From Symbiotaphrina buchneri (lineage: Eukaryota; Ascomycota; Symbiotaphrinales; Symbiotaphrinaceae), in assembly GCA_001599915.1 (NCBI GenBank), contig BCIG01000030.1, positions 186,001 to 250,000 of the forward strand: a stretch of 64,000 nt of DNA, read 5' to 3'. The position numbers and the translations under genes are program-made. The first letter of the stretch is position 1. Every line of letters begins with the position of its first letter. Below the pieces are notes generated by a model. That model searched no databases and was not told the DNA's origin. It saw only the letters and a list, made by a program, of their open reading frames with translations. Shown here in pieces: positions 32,116 through 44,200 of the stretch.

Positions 32116-34755
32116 ATGTTTAACCGCAATAATCTCCCGTCCGTACCAAATCCCTTTGGCGGCCGGCAAGACGGTTCACCCCGTCAACAGGGATACGGCG
32201 CTCCTCCTCAACAAAATCCTGGGTATGGGCGACAACAAGGGGGCTACGACACGAGAATGCAGGGAGGGATTGATGAGCCAAGAGGATATGGCGGTGGGCG
32301 TGACATCCAGCGTATACCTGTGGGAAGACAGGCGCCTGGCGCTGGGGCGGTTGGTAGGAAGTTGCAGCTGAAACCTGCACGGAGCCCAGATGACAGCTAT
32401 ACCTTTGGCAACATGTGGGAACCTCCTCATCCGGATGGCGAAAGCAGAGTCCTTGCTAACTAGCAGTAGCGTCGCTGTTTCCACTCTTGATATTCCACCA
32501 TCCCGTGATGGGTCCGATATATATGTCCTAGTGAACGATACATATGTGTTTTCCGCGCGGCCACTGGATCGCTTCCCTCAAGGGCAGATAAGCCTGTCGG
32601 ATCCTCAAAGAACGTGGGCACAGATTGCCCTGACGGATGTTGTAAATGTCCAGGTATACGATCCGTTCAGTCAAGGCGGACAAAGCTACCTTGGCGCCAT
32701 GGATGTTGAGATCGGCTTTGCTGGGAGAAAAATATCCGAGACGCCATATGACCAAGATGAGCTTGCGCAATACTTCATCAAGGTCAGTTCAGCTGGTGCA
32801 GACAAGGCTTTCACAGCTAAAAACAAAATAGAGATATGAGAACCAAATATTCGCCCCTGGGCAGCGAATATTGATGGATTTCAAGGCCATTCCATTCTTA
32901 ATCGTGGTGAAAACAGTCCAGTTGGTAGATCTGAGCATGGAGAAACCAGGCTCATCTTCTGCACCGACTCTATCCGACCCTCTCTCCCGTGGTATACTTA
33001 CTCGTCATACACCCATCACTTTCTATAAAAACGCTCAATCACCTATGAAACTCAAAGGGTCAAGTCGGAGACCGGCAGCAAACTCCATAATCCAGCCGAA
33101 CTTCAAATTCGAGGATATGGGCATCGGTGGACTGGATACAGAATTCAGTGCCATTTTCAGACGCGCATTTGCGTCTCGTATCTTCCCTCCAGGTCTTGTG
33201 GAAAAGCTCGGCATACAGCATGTTAAGGGAATCTTGTTATATGGACCGCCTGGAACAGGGAAAACCCTCATCGCTCGGCAAATAGGGAAGATGCTGAATG
33301 CTAGAGAGCCCAAAGTAATCAACGGTCCGGAAGTCCTCAACAAATATGTCGGTCAGTCAGAGGAGAACATTCGGAAATTGTTTGCCGACGCAGAAAAGGA
33401 GTACAAGGAGAAAGGAGATGAGAGCGGATTGCACATCATCATCTTCGACGAGCTTGATGCGGTCTGTAAACAGAGAGGGAGTGGAGCTGGCGGCGGTACT
33501 GGAGTCGGAGACAGTGTCGTAAACCAGTTGCTCTCGAAGCTCGACGGTGTTGATCAGCTGAATAATATCCTCTTGATTGGCATGACCAATCGTATGGACA
33601 TGATCGACGATGCACTGCTCCGTCCAGGACGTTTGGAAGTCCACATGGAGATTTCCTTACCGGATGAACATGGCCGACAGCAAATTCTCAAAATACACAC
33701 AGCAAAGATGATGCAAAACAACGTAATGGATACGGATGTTGATATTGACGAGTTGGCCCATCTAACAAAGAACTTCTCAGGGGCAGAAATAGGAGGGTTG
33801 GTGAAATCAGCCTCGTCATTCGCGTTCAATCGGCATGTCAAGGTTGGCACTGTTGCTCCCATCAGTGATGATATTGTCAACATGAAGGTCAACAGGCAAG
33901 ACTTCATGAATGCCTTGGAAGAAGTCAAGCCAGCTTTCGGAGTGTCTGAAGAAGAATTGGAGCAATGTATCCAGGGAGGCATCATCCATTTCTCTCCGTT
34001 CATCAGCAACATCTTGGACGAGGGTCGTCTCTTTGTTCAACAAGTGCGCAAATCCGAATCCACGCCCCTTGTATCCGTGCTGTTGCATGGTCCTCCTGGC
34101 AGCGGTAAAACCGCGTTGGCTGCACAGATTGCTAAGGATTCGGACATCCCCTTCATCAAGCTCGCAAGTCCGGAGAATATGGTTGGCTTCAACGAAATGC
34201 AAAAGGTTCAATACCTGCAGAGAGTGTTTATGGACGCATACAAAAGTCCTTTGAACATTGTGGTTTTGGACAATATCGAGCGTATAGTCGATTGGGTTCC
34301 GATTGGACCTCGGTTCAGTAACAGCGTCTTGCAAGCTCTGATGGTCCTGCTCAGGAAGCAGCCGCCAAAGGTACGTTCTCCTTCAACCCGCCTCGGTTGT
34401 ATGGACATCCTTAACGCGCTTATAGGGACGCCGACTCCTGATTCTCGCGACAACGACAGAACGTTCTGTCCTGCAACAACTAGACATCTTCAACTCATTT
34501 GACGCCGATATCGCTGTGCCGAACGTCAACACGCACGAGGAACTCGCGCACATCCTACGAGAATCAAGCTTCTTGTCTGATCAAGATCAAGAGCGAGCGC
34601 TTAGCGAGATCAGAGAAATGACCAGAAGCGAGGATATCGGCGTCGGGATCAAGAAGATCTTGCTTGGCATCGAGACTGCTAAGCAAGATAGCGACTCCGT
34701 TGGTAGATTTGCGTCGGTCATAGCCCGGCAGGTAGCGGAGCGCAACTTCGCATGA
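32116..34755 (+). CDS. SEC18: vesicular-fusion ATPase Sec18/NSF
   Basis: This AAA+ hexamer disassembles SNARE complexes after membrane fusion. Four exons (32116-32414, 32470-32782, 32832-34370, 34426-34755) encode 826 residues. A Gly/Gln-rich leader precedes the N domain (TFGNIVAVST, YVLVNDTYVFSARP). The 49-nt second intron joins FIK to RYENQIFAPGQRI. D1 has Walker A GPPGTGKTLIARQ, Walker B IIIFDELDAVC, and MTNRMDMIDDALLRPGRLE with the second region of homology. D2 has Walker A GPPGSGKTALAAQ and Walker B IVVLDNIERIVDW, the reduced form expected for NSF D2. Length and order fit Sec18 fully. Confidence 0.96.
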
Positions 34756-34995
34756 TGTAAGATATGATAGAGCCATGTTTGGGTTTCGGAGCTGGCGTTG
34801 TTTAGAGCTGCACAGAAGACAGGAGAGATATGCATACCAATGGCAGCCCGCGTCTATGTATCTCCTGGACAATGCTGTACGCTCACTGTAGCATTCCACC
34901 GGCGTATAACAAGTTCAATTGGGCGGATGATGCGGTGTTGGATGTGGTGTTTGCAGCGATAAGAAATTGAACATCGTGCCATAAGCCATGTCCCG

Positions 34996-35589
34996 CTACC
35001 TCATGCCCTTCTGCTCCTGAAGCTCCTTCCATGGATCCTCTACAAAGCTAGGGTCAAAGTAAACCATGTCCCCATTCGGCAGCCTTATTCCCTGCCTCAA
35101 GCGTTGGACATCACGCTCCGTAAGATCCTTTGCAGTCTTTCGCAGCAATTCCATAACTTCTCCTGAAGGGTTCTGCTCGGGCGCGGGCAATCCTGCAGCG
35201 GGTCTTTCAACCCCCTGATGCTCCCAACCCGGACTATCTGGTGGTGTCACGTCCACATAGCCAGGATCCATCTCAGCCTGCTCTGTGACCTGGCCGGCCG
35301 GAGCGAGCGCGTGCCCTTCTCCTCCGGCCTGTGGTTCCTCCGCAGCAAGCCCATTGTCTTGTTGTAATGCTTCAGATGAGGGCTCTCTACGCCTTCCAAG
35401 AGGGATCTTGTTGCTTCCACTGCTGCTGTACGCGGGGCCCTGCTGCTCCAGCGCGCCGGCTGTGTCGGTGACGGCGTCAACGCGGGGATTGAATTTGCGC
35501 TTTTTGGCGGAGGGCTGGGTACCAAAGGAGGAGAAGCCCATGGCGGATGCCATATCGAGAGCTTCGGGAGATAGCTCATCGTCCTCCAT
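34996..35589 (-). CDS. small conserved-looking fungal protein, unknown
   Basis: The 197-residue single-exon protein has a short N-terminal block ELSPEALDMASAMGFSSFG followed by a basic stretch AKKRKFNPR, which could be a nuclear signal. The middle is Gln/Ala/Pro-rich and disordered. The C-terminal third forms likely helices (VMELLRKTAKDLTERDVQRL) and ends with LPNGDMVYFDPSFVEDPWKEL. I remember this arrangement as a conserved fungal family of unknown function but cannot name it. The gene lies 250 bp downstream of the ankyrin-DIL gene on the same strand. Confidence 0.75.
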   Translation of the reverse strand: MEDDELSPEALDMASAMGFSSFGTQPSAKKRKFNPRVDAVTDTAGALEQQGPAYSSSGSNKIPLGRRREPSSEALQQDNGLAAEEPQAGGEGHALAPAGQVTEQAEMDPGYVDVTPPDSPGWEHQGVERPAAGLPAPEQNPSGEVMELLRKTAKDLTERDVQRLRQGIRLPNGDMVYFDPSFVEDPWKELQEQKGMR

Positions 35590-35839
35590 GCTGTAATTGT
35601 CGTTTAGCCTTGGCTTTTTCTGTGCAGAGGTAGAAGACCATTGATTGTTGACGAAATATCTAAGGTAGTCCGCAGAAGACTAGCGAGAAATTGCGGGGAA
35701 GGCAGCTTCAAATGCCAACTGCAGCCAATACTCCGTGGTCATCAATTACAAGCGCAAGATCACCATTTGAGACTACAAGACTCGACCGTTACAGTCCTGC
35801 AAATACGTCTATTCGAAACATTTCTAACTGCTCGGCGCA

Positions 35840-38468
35840 TTATCCACCTTCATCCTCATTCCAATTCATCCCCTCATAAGTACTGCCATTTTTGCTTCCA
35901 CTAACATCCAGCTTTGCCAGAAATTCCGGAGGAACAGTAGGAATGTATTTTCGCTCTCTCTCCCTATTGAGTCCACCGAACCCTGCTCCATAGCCGATCA
36001 CCATATCTGTGGAAGTCGGTAGGGTGAATGGAAGCATAAGCGCAGGGTCGAGAAGGAGGTGTTCGGGCGGTTCCTCGTCATCTTCTTCAGGTCGCGCTGG
36101 AAGTGGTTTGGATGTCGATGAAGGAGAAGCAGGAGAACTTGGGAATTCACCGCCCTTTGTTGGTGTGTTCGGCGATGTGCCACCTTTCTGCGGTGTTGAT
36201 GGCGGTCGAGGAGAGGATGCTGCCTTCCTTTGTTTCTCTTTCCTCTCCTGGACTTCCTTCTGAAGACTGAGGAGATATTTCATTGCGCTCTTTGGCAGCC
36301 CCTTTTCACCAACTTCAGGTCGATAGTGTTTCACTGCATGAATAAGTTGCTGTGTTGTAAGGCTCTTCAATTGCTGAACAGTGCCGACCAGTGACTCAAA
36401 ATCTTCTCCTATAGATGAGAAGCACTGCAGCCACTGCAGTAATTGTATGACCGGAGCCAGGTGTCGCCGTGAAGCTTCTACGGTGTCTTCACCGATGGAA
36501 GTCATCGATCCAGCTTCGTAATGCTCTGGCTTACGATTGTTCGACCTTGCCCAATCTTCTAAGGTGGAAATGTTCATGCGTATTTGCATGGCCTTAGTCC
36601 GCGCCAGGTATTTGCGATTTGACATAATCCGGTTGAACAGTTCGGCTCCAAGCCAGTAAAATAGTTGTGCCAGTATTTGGGTCGTAATGACAGAGTGGAT
36701 ATCGTATAGATCGAGGACGAACAGTGTAGATGATAGTAGGGAGGTGATGTTTCGAGGGGCTGGCTGTGCCCTTCGTTTCGGCGAGGGTGGGCGAAAGCGC
36801 TTTTCTGGCGGTTCAGGGGCTTTTGCCTTTGTTTTTGAACGGAACATCTTCCATTCGTTCTGAAAGTGGACGTCTTCAAATCCTGGGATGGTCTCGTGAT
36901 CAAGCATCGCGGCATCGATAACTTTGTCCATCCTCCTCTCCGCGTCTCTAATGATGAGAATAAAAATATCGTTGGTCAGCTCAGCCAGCTGCAGCTGAAA
37001 GTCAGTAGTAGCATTCATGAGACCTGGATCTTTTCGGAGGTAATGAAGGAGTAAGGTGACATTGGAGATCCAAAATGCTAGCATCGTCATATCCCACTGA
37101 TGCTTTTCAACGACGTCATTTATCTTCTCCATTGCACTGAGGATAAGTGTCTCTAGAAGCTCCGGACTTGAGTGGTAATGTGCGTATCGCGCACTAAGAA
37201 AAAGGATATTCGCCGGTACAGGCTTTTGCGAGGGCGAGCGTTGAGGGGTCATATTCGTGATGATGATGTCAAGAATGCTTCCAAGCTCTGTCTCTTGAAT
37301 GACGAACATTTGATCATTGAGGCACCTTTCCCATACAAACTCTTGCCCTTCGTCCAGTTCTTCCGGAGACTGCTCACGTTAGCGTATGCTCATCAACCTT
37401 AGCCAATACAATACCTCAGGCTGTTCGTCAAGACCGAGGCTCGATAGATCCACCTCCAAATTGATCGCACTCTCCATCATCATCCTTCTCTTTAACTCGT
37501 TCTCAGCCATTTCCTCTTCGAACCTATCTTGAGAAAATCCAGCATCGTAAAAGTCGTTGGTTTCTACACCAGCATTTCCGATGGTATATCCGCTTTCGTG
37601 AAGATAGTCGGATATCTCGCTGTTAGGTGCGATAAAATCAAATGCCGTTCTCCCACTTGAGGATTTCACGTCAGCGGATGCCCCATGATCCAGTAGTAGC
37701 TTCGCTATCCCCTTGTGCCTGTTCGTCATAGCCCACATCAGTGAGCTCCATTGGTTGCGATCCTGTTTATCTACGTCGGCCCCGGCATCCAAAAGTGCTG
37801 CGACTACAGCTTCGTGGCCCTGTAGTCCACTCAGTCAGCAGCACTTTGCTTATCATTCGAATCAACGTACGAAACAGCTGGCATATATCAGCGGTGCAGT
37901 GCCCTCTTCATCCGGCGCATTAACGTCAATATACTCCTTGGCCTTGCCATTGACGAGCCTCTGTATTCGCTCAACATCACCATTACTAGCAGCCATATTC
38001 AGAGCCTTCTGCAACAGATCCCTCTTCTGTTGATCCGACAATTTCTCATCTGTGGCTATAGAGTCCTCGTCCTCCTCCATCGACCCGTCCTCTCTATGTG
38101 CGGCTTGAGCGGCCAACATCTCCATGAGCCTGGTATCACTATCCTCCAATTGTTGGGTTGTGTTTTCATCGTCATAGCTGCTATCGTTCAATGTGAGATT
38201 GAAGCTCAGTGGTTTAGCTGGGACCGGGTTGGTGAGGAGTTGCGATGGGCCTGGAGACACGCCATGGTTAGACGCAATTCAAGGCAAGTCGTGGTAACAA
38301 GGACCAACCTTGCCATGCATCATCCCATTCAGTCTCGCCCCCATAGCGAGGGGCGTATGTGCGGTCATCGAGCGACTTCGGAAGGTCATCTGGCAGCTTC
38401 CGGGGCTTTGGGAGCTCGTCTTCTTGGGGGCTGTGTTCCGCCTCGTTGGGAGAGTCCTCAGGATCCAT
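35840..38468 (-). CDS. ankyrin-repeat and DIL-domain protein
   Basis: Four exons (38309-38468, 37871-38250, 37415-37819, 35840-37369) encode 824 residues; introns are 58, 51 and 45 nt. After an acidic N-terminus, about three ankyrin repeats lie near 140-260: LNMAASNGDVERIQRL, GTAPLIYASCFGHEAVVAAL, QWSSLMWAMTNRHKGIAKLLL. A DIL (dilute) domain starts around residue 350, with LSAMEKINDVVEKHQW, MLAFWISNVTLLLHYLRK and RNITSLLSSTLFVLDLYDI. DIL domains occur in the globular tail of class V myosins and in afadin-like proteins, where they bind cargo or polarity factors. The C-terminus is Pro/Ser-rich. There is no motor domain, so this is an adaptor-like protein. Confidence 0.88.
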
Positions 38469-39017
38469 GACCGAAAGGCGGTTGGACTCTCAGCATCCAA
38501 ACAAGAATTGGATCATGGAGGAACCAAGCTCAAGCTTCACCGTGGCAAGCAGCCGTCCGCCATTGATTGACGTTGTCCGTGGTTGTGTGTCAGTGGACCT
38601 GGATCTGGTGGTCGTGACGCTTTCGGTAAATTGACATCGCGTCTCCACGCTACGTAGGGCGGAGACGGTCAAGGCAGCAACAGGGTCCAAGATCCGTCAT
38701 GCAGGAACAGGCCACAATTTGTTTCAAGGGTTTTCGGATAAAGATACCGTGTTCGACCATTTCTATGTGAACACTTGACGTCCTAATCAATTGAGCCAAC
38801 CATGCAAAAAGATAATGCCAGAGCAAAGGCGTAAGGCTCGTGATCGTGCGCATCGCTATGCAAACATTAAAGAGGGCAGTACGCCGAAAAATCCCCATGA
38901 CAAACGCCTGCACCAGAAGCATGATCCATAGATGCTCTGTAGCATCCCAGCAAAGCAAAACTCATTTCCCTTTCATGTTATCGTGTTCGCGCCCTTCACT
39001 ACAGAGCGTGATAGCAT
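38469..39017. other. intergenic region
   Basis: Promoter side of the ankyrin-DIL gene and 3' flank of HYM1. No gene is visible. Confidence 0.55.
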
Positions 39018-40357
39018 CTAGCTCACCGCAGTAGCAGCGCTAGTCCCCGATAACGCTGGCTTCTGTGCAGGTTCCACTGGAGTTGGAGGTAGCATCTCTA
39101 TTTGCCGCACCAAGAAACTCTTCTCATCTGTGAATTGCTCATCATCTGTACGGTCTGCCAGGAAATTCGGAAGAAATTTCAGCAGTCGTTCCCTGTTGTT
39201 TATCAAGATCCTCTGCACCGCCACGGACTTGTGTGGATTTGCGACGAATACCTTAACCTCGTTAACCAAAACCGTTATCCATGGGTGTTGGTATTACCTT
39301 GAACACATGAAACCCTTCATATTGGACCATCTTCCGATCATCCCTGAGAAGGTTCATGCACAACTTCAGGTGCTCGCCACGGTCAACGTAGGCTGTCATG
39401 ACCTGATAATTGGCTCTGTCCAGCAGTATTTCACCCAACAACTTGATAGACTGCCGTTTTGTGACATAGCTGTTGGACTGGACCAGAATAGTATTGTACT
39501 TGGAGAAGAACAAGTCAAAGTTCGTGGCCAAGTATTGAGCAACCATCGGCTTATGCTTGGTCAAGATATCCTAGATACCGATCAACACGAGGTCCTCACT
39601 GAAGTAGAATGCCAAACACACCCTGAAAGTTGTGAACGCATCTGCGCTCACTTCGAAGGCGCCCTTGTCAATCCACTCGAAGAACCGCCAGAAGATCCCG
39701 TTTCCAGATTGTGGTATATCTGGTCGTATGTTCGATAAATCCAGCCGGCCTGCTTTCGGTTCATCATACAAGATCAATGCTGTGACCGCATCGTTCCTCA
39801 ATACCTCCCTTAAAATGAATCCACAGGGCATAGCACTTTCTTTGTGGTTATAGCCGCTGCATAGAGCAGTGATGACTTCCGGGCGGTTGGTCGTGACATG
39901 ATGGAGAGCAGGAGGTTCGGCATGCGGATTGTTGCCAGGTTTGAATCGGAAGACGTAGGAGAAGATGACTTGGGTGTCTTTTCTGGATTCGAATGGCAGC
40001 TTGTGGATCAATTTCGCCAGATGATATAGGAGGTCCTCCTGGATAAGCGCAGTGACCAGGGCGTAGACTTGTTCAGGGCTGCTCTCAGTTTCTTCAATCT
40101 GTCAGCATTCATAGAAGACTTGATCTCCGAGAGGGGGGCTACCTTGCGTGCCTTGCAGCACCAGACGACTCTGGGACAACAGCCTTGCCAATTCGTCCAC
40201 AGCCTAGGTAGCAAATATAAGTAACAGCCAGGATCTCTAATCGAGGTGTAGTTACCTTTTGCGACCCTGGGCCTTCGATCCTCGGGAGCAGATCCTTGAT
40301 GGACCTTACAATGTCCGACATGCTCTTCTGGCGGCTCCTCCCAAAAAAGAACGCCAT
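39018..40357 (-). CDS. HYM1: Hym1/Mo25-like scaffold protein of the RAM/MOR pathway
   Basis: Mo25 proteins are armadillo-like scaffolds that activate GCK-family kinases; fungal Hym1 acts in the RAM/MOR network for polarity and cell separation. Exons are 40256-40357, 40143-40203, 39622-40091, 39298-39570 and 39018-39251, giving 379 residues. MAFFFGRSRQKSMSDIVRSI opens the protein. LHKLPFESRKDTQVIF-like, NPHAEPPALHH, IFWRFFEWIDKGAFEVSADAF, TFRDILTKHKPMVAQYLATN and FHVFKVFVANPHKS are diagnostic of the family. The exon 2/3 junction was set at ATTGAAG/AA because only that acceptor keeps the frame; a CTGAC branch site lies just upstream of it. Confidence 0.93.
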
Positions 40358-41242
40358 GTTTATGTGCCTTGGAAGCCGCAACCCAATGGATTGACGGAAA
40401 ACAAAATGCGTGCACTCAATAAAGTGCCAAAATCGTCCGTAGCTCCAGGGATGAAAGACGAGGGGAAAACCAGCTGGCAAGCTTTAAGCTGGTCGTGAAT
40501 AGACGGTCTGGATCGCATGCGGAGCGTTGTTTACCTCGGAAACCCTGGATTCAAGCATAGCGCTAAGGTTTTAGCGTCAAGTTGAGTTGGCGGAAGATCA
40601 CTTGCCGGACTTCAAGGGTATTTGATGTCGGACTTCGGATGTCCTGGTATCTGACAGGCCTTTTTTTAAGGTACATGTATCTTAAAATAAGATCTACAGA
40701 TGGACCACTCACATGGGCAGTCTTTTGAGGTTGTTTGAAAAGGTTGCTTTGGTTGCAATAGTCTATTAACACACCGACTTCAATGGCTCACCCCCTTAAC
40801 AGGGACCACAAACGGTCGTATACCCATCTCCCCATTCATGGGAAGATGTACAATTATCAGTAAGAAAGAGCTCGAGGTGACCTCCAGACACGAAAGAACA
40901 AAAGTAGCTACCAAAGTGATGAAAACTCCGTCGTCTGCTCCAGCCAACACCGCCGCTAAATTGTTCGTTGTTCGTCAAGAAGGTATCGCAGGAGAATCCA
41001 GGCCCATTACAAGAGCATGTGGAAGATTAATGCAAGACATAAATCACAAAGATCTGTCGCCGGCCGTTACGTAACCCTCCTTGAAGGGTAGTCAGGAAAT
41101 GCAATGAAAAGCAAGCGCACAAAATGCTTCAATAACAGACGCCACGGGCACACCCAGACGAACTGTGAAAACCAACCGGAAGAATTCCCTCTGTTGCGGA
41201 ATTTGCTCAAAACGTACTTTTAGGAAATTGAGGCGCCTGAGT
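40358..41242. other. intergenic region with an AT-rich palindrome
   Basis: No gene was recognised between the HYM1 start and the RasGEF 3' end. A 22-bp near-palindrome lies at 40665-40686. Short frames such as 40838-41074 (plus) have no recognisable features. Confidence 0.5.
40665..40686. repeat. 22-bp near-perfect palindrome
   Basis: TTTAAGGTACATGTATCTTA plus AA reads the same on the other strand apart from one mismatched base pair. It lies in the upstream region of HYM1, about 310 bp before the ATG, in an otherwise AT-rich spot. Confidence 0.75.
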
Positions 41243-44200
41243 CTATTGCAGTGTGTCTTTCAACTTTCGAAGGTCTGGTTCTGGCAAAGCGGACATCCAT
41301 AGGCATTTGTCAGTAATACCGTCGATGGGCTGAATGTCATAGTTGTAGCTTCCTTCAATGTACTGAAGAACCATCTTGGTGACTCTGGCAATGGTTCGGC
41401 ATCTATCCCAGTTGATCAAAGGCTCATCGCCATGCGCATTTAGCAGATACAAGGACAAGTCCTTTGTGGCCAAGATATCATGCGTATAAATGCCTAGCAT
41501 GGTTAGCATGTCTAATCAAGAGTCAAAAGCGTCTTGGGCATACCTATAAAGGGTATACAACCCTTTCGCGCGTTCGCCTCTTCCATTTCCCTTTTGATCT
41601 CGTTGAAATTAGACTTTGGCGACGTGAACTGGTTCAGGGCATCAAGAGTGGCCCGCTCTTCAACTGGTATCAGATCCCAAGTTTTGGCGAGGTCCGTACA
41701 GTCTTTTGAATTGAGTGCAATGACAAATTGAAACATCGTTGCGTAATTACCCATTTCTCTGCAGCGCGCAGCAATATGGATATATTTGATGATTGTTCTT
41801 GCACGTTCCTCAAGCTGCCCAGTCAAGAAAATCTCAGAAAGCACCCATTTAACCACCAGATGAGTTCGGGCAAGGACCAGCTCAATTCCGCTCGACTCCG
41901 TGGATGCGAGAAATTCAACCCAGTTGAGCGTACTAAGATTGGAGGAGCTTTTAAGGTTCACCAGATCTTTCCAACTGATCTCTTGTAGCGCATCTTTCTC
42001 GATTAGAGTGAATTGTTCTGCCAGCGTCTGGGAAGATGCGCCAAGGATAAACGGCAAGTGTGTCGAGATAGTAGAAGATTTCTTGCTGGCACCAGAGGTC
42101 GGTATATGATCAACTGCAGACGAGGTAGGTGGATATTCCTGGCGACCCCGGAACGACTCCAGTTGAGGGTTGACCGGCGACATATCAGGCGTAAGAGGTC
42201 TGTTGGTAACGGGTCCGTTCGTAACCACCTGGGCCATGGAATAGCCGGGATCGGATGTCAGAGGTGGAGATGGTGGGTGCCTAAGAGGATGTATAGGCAG
42301 GTCAAATGCATCCATAGGTGGTATGTCGCTGACAACGACGCCTGGACCCATGTAAGGGAATGTACGAGAGCTACGGACGGTAGCACGGTCCGCCGGCCTT
42401 ATCATTTCCGTGGATGGCTTCGGCGATGCTTCACTTAAGGCTTCGTCCTCATCCAATAGGAAGGAATGATTACCGGTAGATGCGTCCGGGATGCTGGACG
42501 GCACGGCGTTCCTGCGCACACTGTCCGTCTCTTCGACGATCTCGGGAGAAGGACCAGGTGATATTGGACTCTGGGGCCATCGAGGGCTTTTTATTGATTT
42601 AGACTGCGTTGGAAGGCTCGGACTAGCCTGAATTGGCCTTTTCTTTCTTGTCGAATAGTCGCTCAACCCACGCTCCAACAGAGGAATTGAATTGTAAGAA
42701 TCTTCGGAAACTGCAATTGAATGTCTGGGCAAGGCACTGCCGCTTTTTGAACCACGCAGTGGGGTTGTTGTAGGCTCGGGCTGAACCATATCAAATGAAG
42801 ATCCAGTGTTAGACACTTCACGGACCATCACCGTCTGGCCCTGGGAAAGGATTTCCACCACCGGATTCTGCGCCGAGTCAGATGCTGCATGCTGGCCGTC
42901 GACAGCTTGGTCGTTCTGATACTGAACATCAGGGCCAATCTCGGCTGGTGAAAAGCCGCCTTGACTGGGCTCTGCGATTTGAGTGGGGGATATTTTCTCG
43001 TAGCGGCCCTCCAGCTTCAGCAAGGTCGCTTCAAGCCCACCGTCATCTTCATCCGGTATTAGGGTCAATTTGTCCATTTCAGCTTGTATTGCTGGGTTCA
43101 TATTGGGCTCGGACGAGTGTGTGCCCAGCAGTGAGAGGGATCTGGTGTTCTTAGGTACTGTGTTTGCCAGCGCCCCCAGGGAGAAGTTTGATTGACGATT
43201 GATCGAGCTGCCCTCCATTGTTTCAGAGCTCGGGTCGCCGGACTGGCGGTAATTCCAGCTATCATAAGATCCGGAATCTGTCTGCAGGGAGCCGGCTGAT
43301 CGAGGTCTGGGAGGAGGTCTCAGATCCTGAACATTACTTGCATCTCTAAGATTCCCTCCCGGTCGTCGACGAAGTAGCTGTGGAGCGGCTATCTCGGCAT
43401 CCTCTCGCACAGAACCCGTGGACCCTGATACACTGGTGGCATCAAAGCTATACACGGTGTTTCGTCGTTCTATACCGCTCTGGAATGAAGCATATTTTCG
43501 TAGGGAAAGGGAGCCCGAAGCTGTAGACTTGAAGGATTTTCCTTGTGATGTAGTAGAAACCCCGGGCCTATGGAAGGAGACAGATTTAGAGAGATGCCTC
43601 CTGTGAAGCGTATGTTGCTCCTCAGTCGATGGATCAGCGGGGGGGGTCTTATCGAAGGAGAACTGACGGCTTGGCTCAGGTTGTTCCAAGTCTGACTGAG
43701 CCGTCGCCAGTTCCTGCGTAGCTTCCTCTGGAGCTGCCTTAGGTAGGGGCAGCGTCTGCGACTCCCTTCTCGACTGTTCATGACCATGTGCTGACGGCAA
43801 TGCACCGGACATGGCAGGAATGCTTGGACCAGTGTCATCGACAATTAAGATGGATTGACTTCCCAAGGAGACTCCGCTGAAGACCCTCGTTTCCTCTTCC
43901 TCCCTGTAGCTCGACGTACCAAACTCTGGCAGCGGTGAAGGTTGTTCTCTTTCATTCCCTGAAGCTTTGCCAATACTCGCGGGATGGAATTCTTCTTCTC
44001 CTCGACTGCGCAACTGGTCGTCTACCTGGCGGTACATGTCCTCTGCATACTCCGCTTGCTTCAGTACGGTCTGAAACGTCTCTGAGGTACTGGCAGCGAG
44101 CCGATCAATTCTCAATGTCTGATGCTCACCCAGTACCTTCCGCGCTTTATCATCCAATGTGAACATTGATCCGCCATCCGTGCCGGTGTTGATAGTCGAC

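Noticed and set aside
32783-32816. 34-nt intron in SEC18 using an earlier acceptor
   Set aside because: Too short for these genes, and the continued frame meets TAG at once; the 49-nt intron gives the conserved RYENQIFAPGQ.
40092-40142. HYM1 acceptor at GACAG rather than ATTGAAG
   Set aside because: The earlier AG would give a stop codon; only the later one keeps the family frame.
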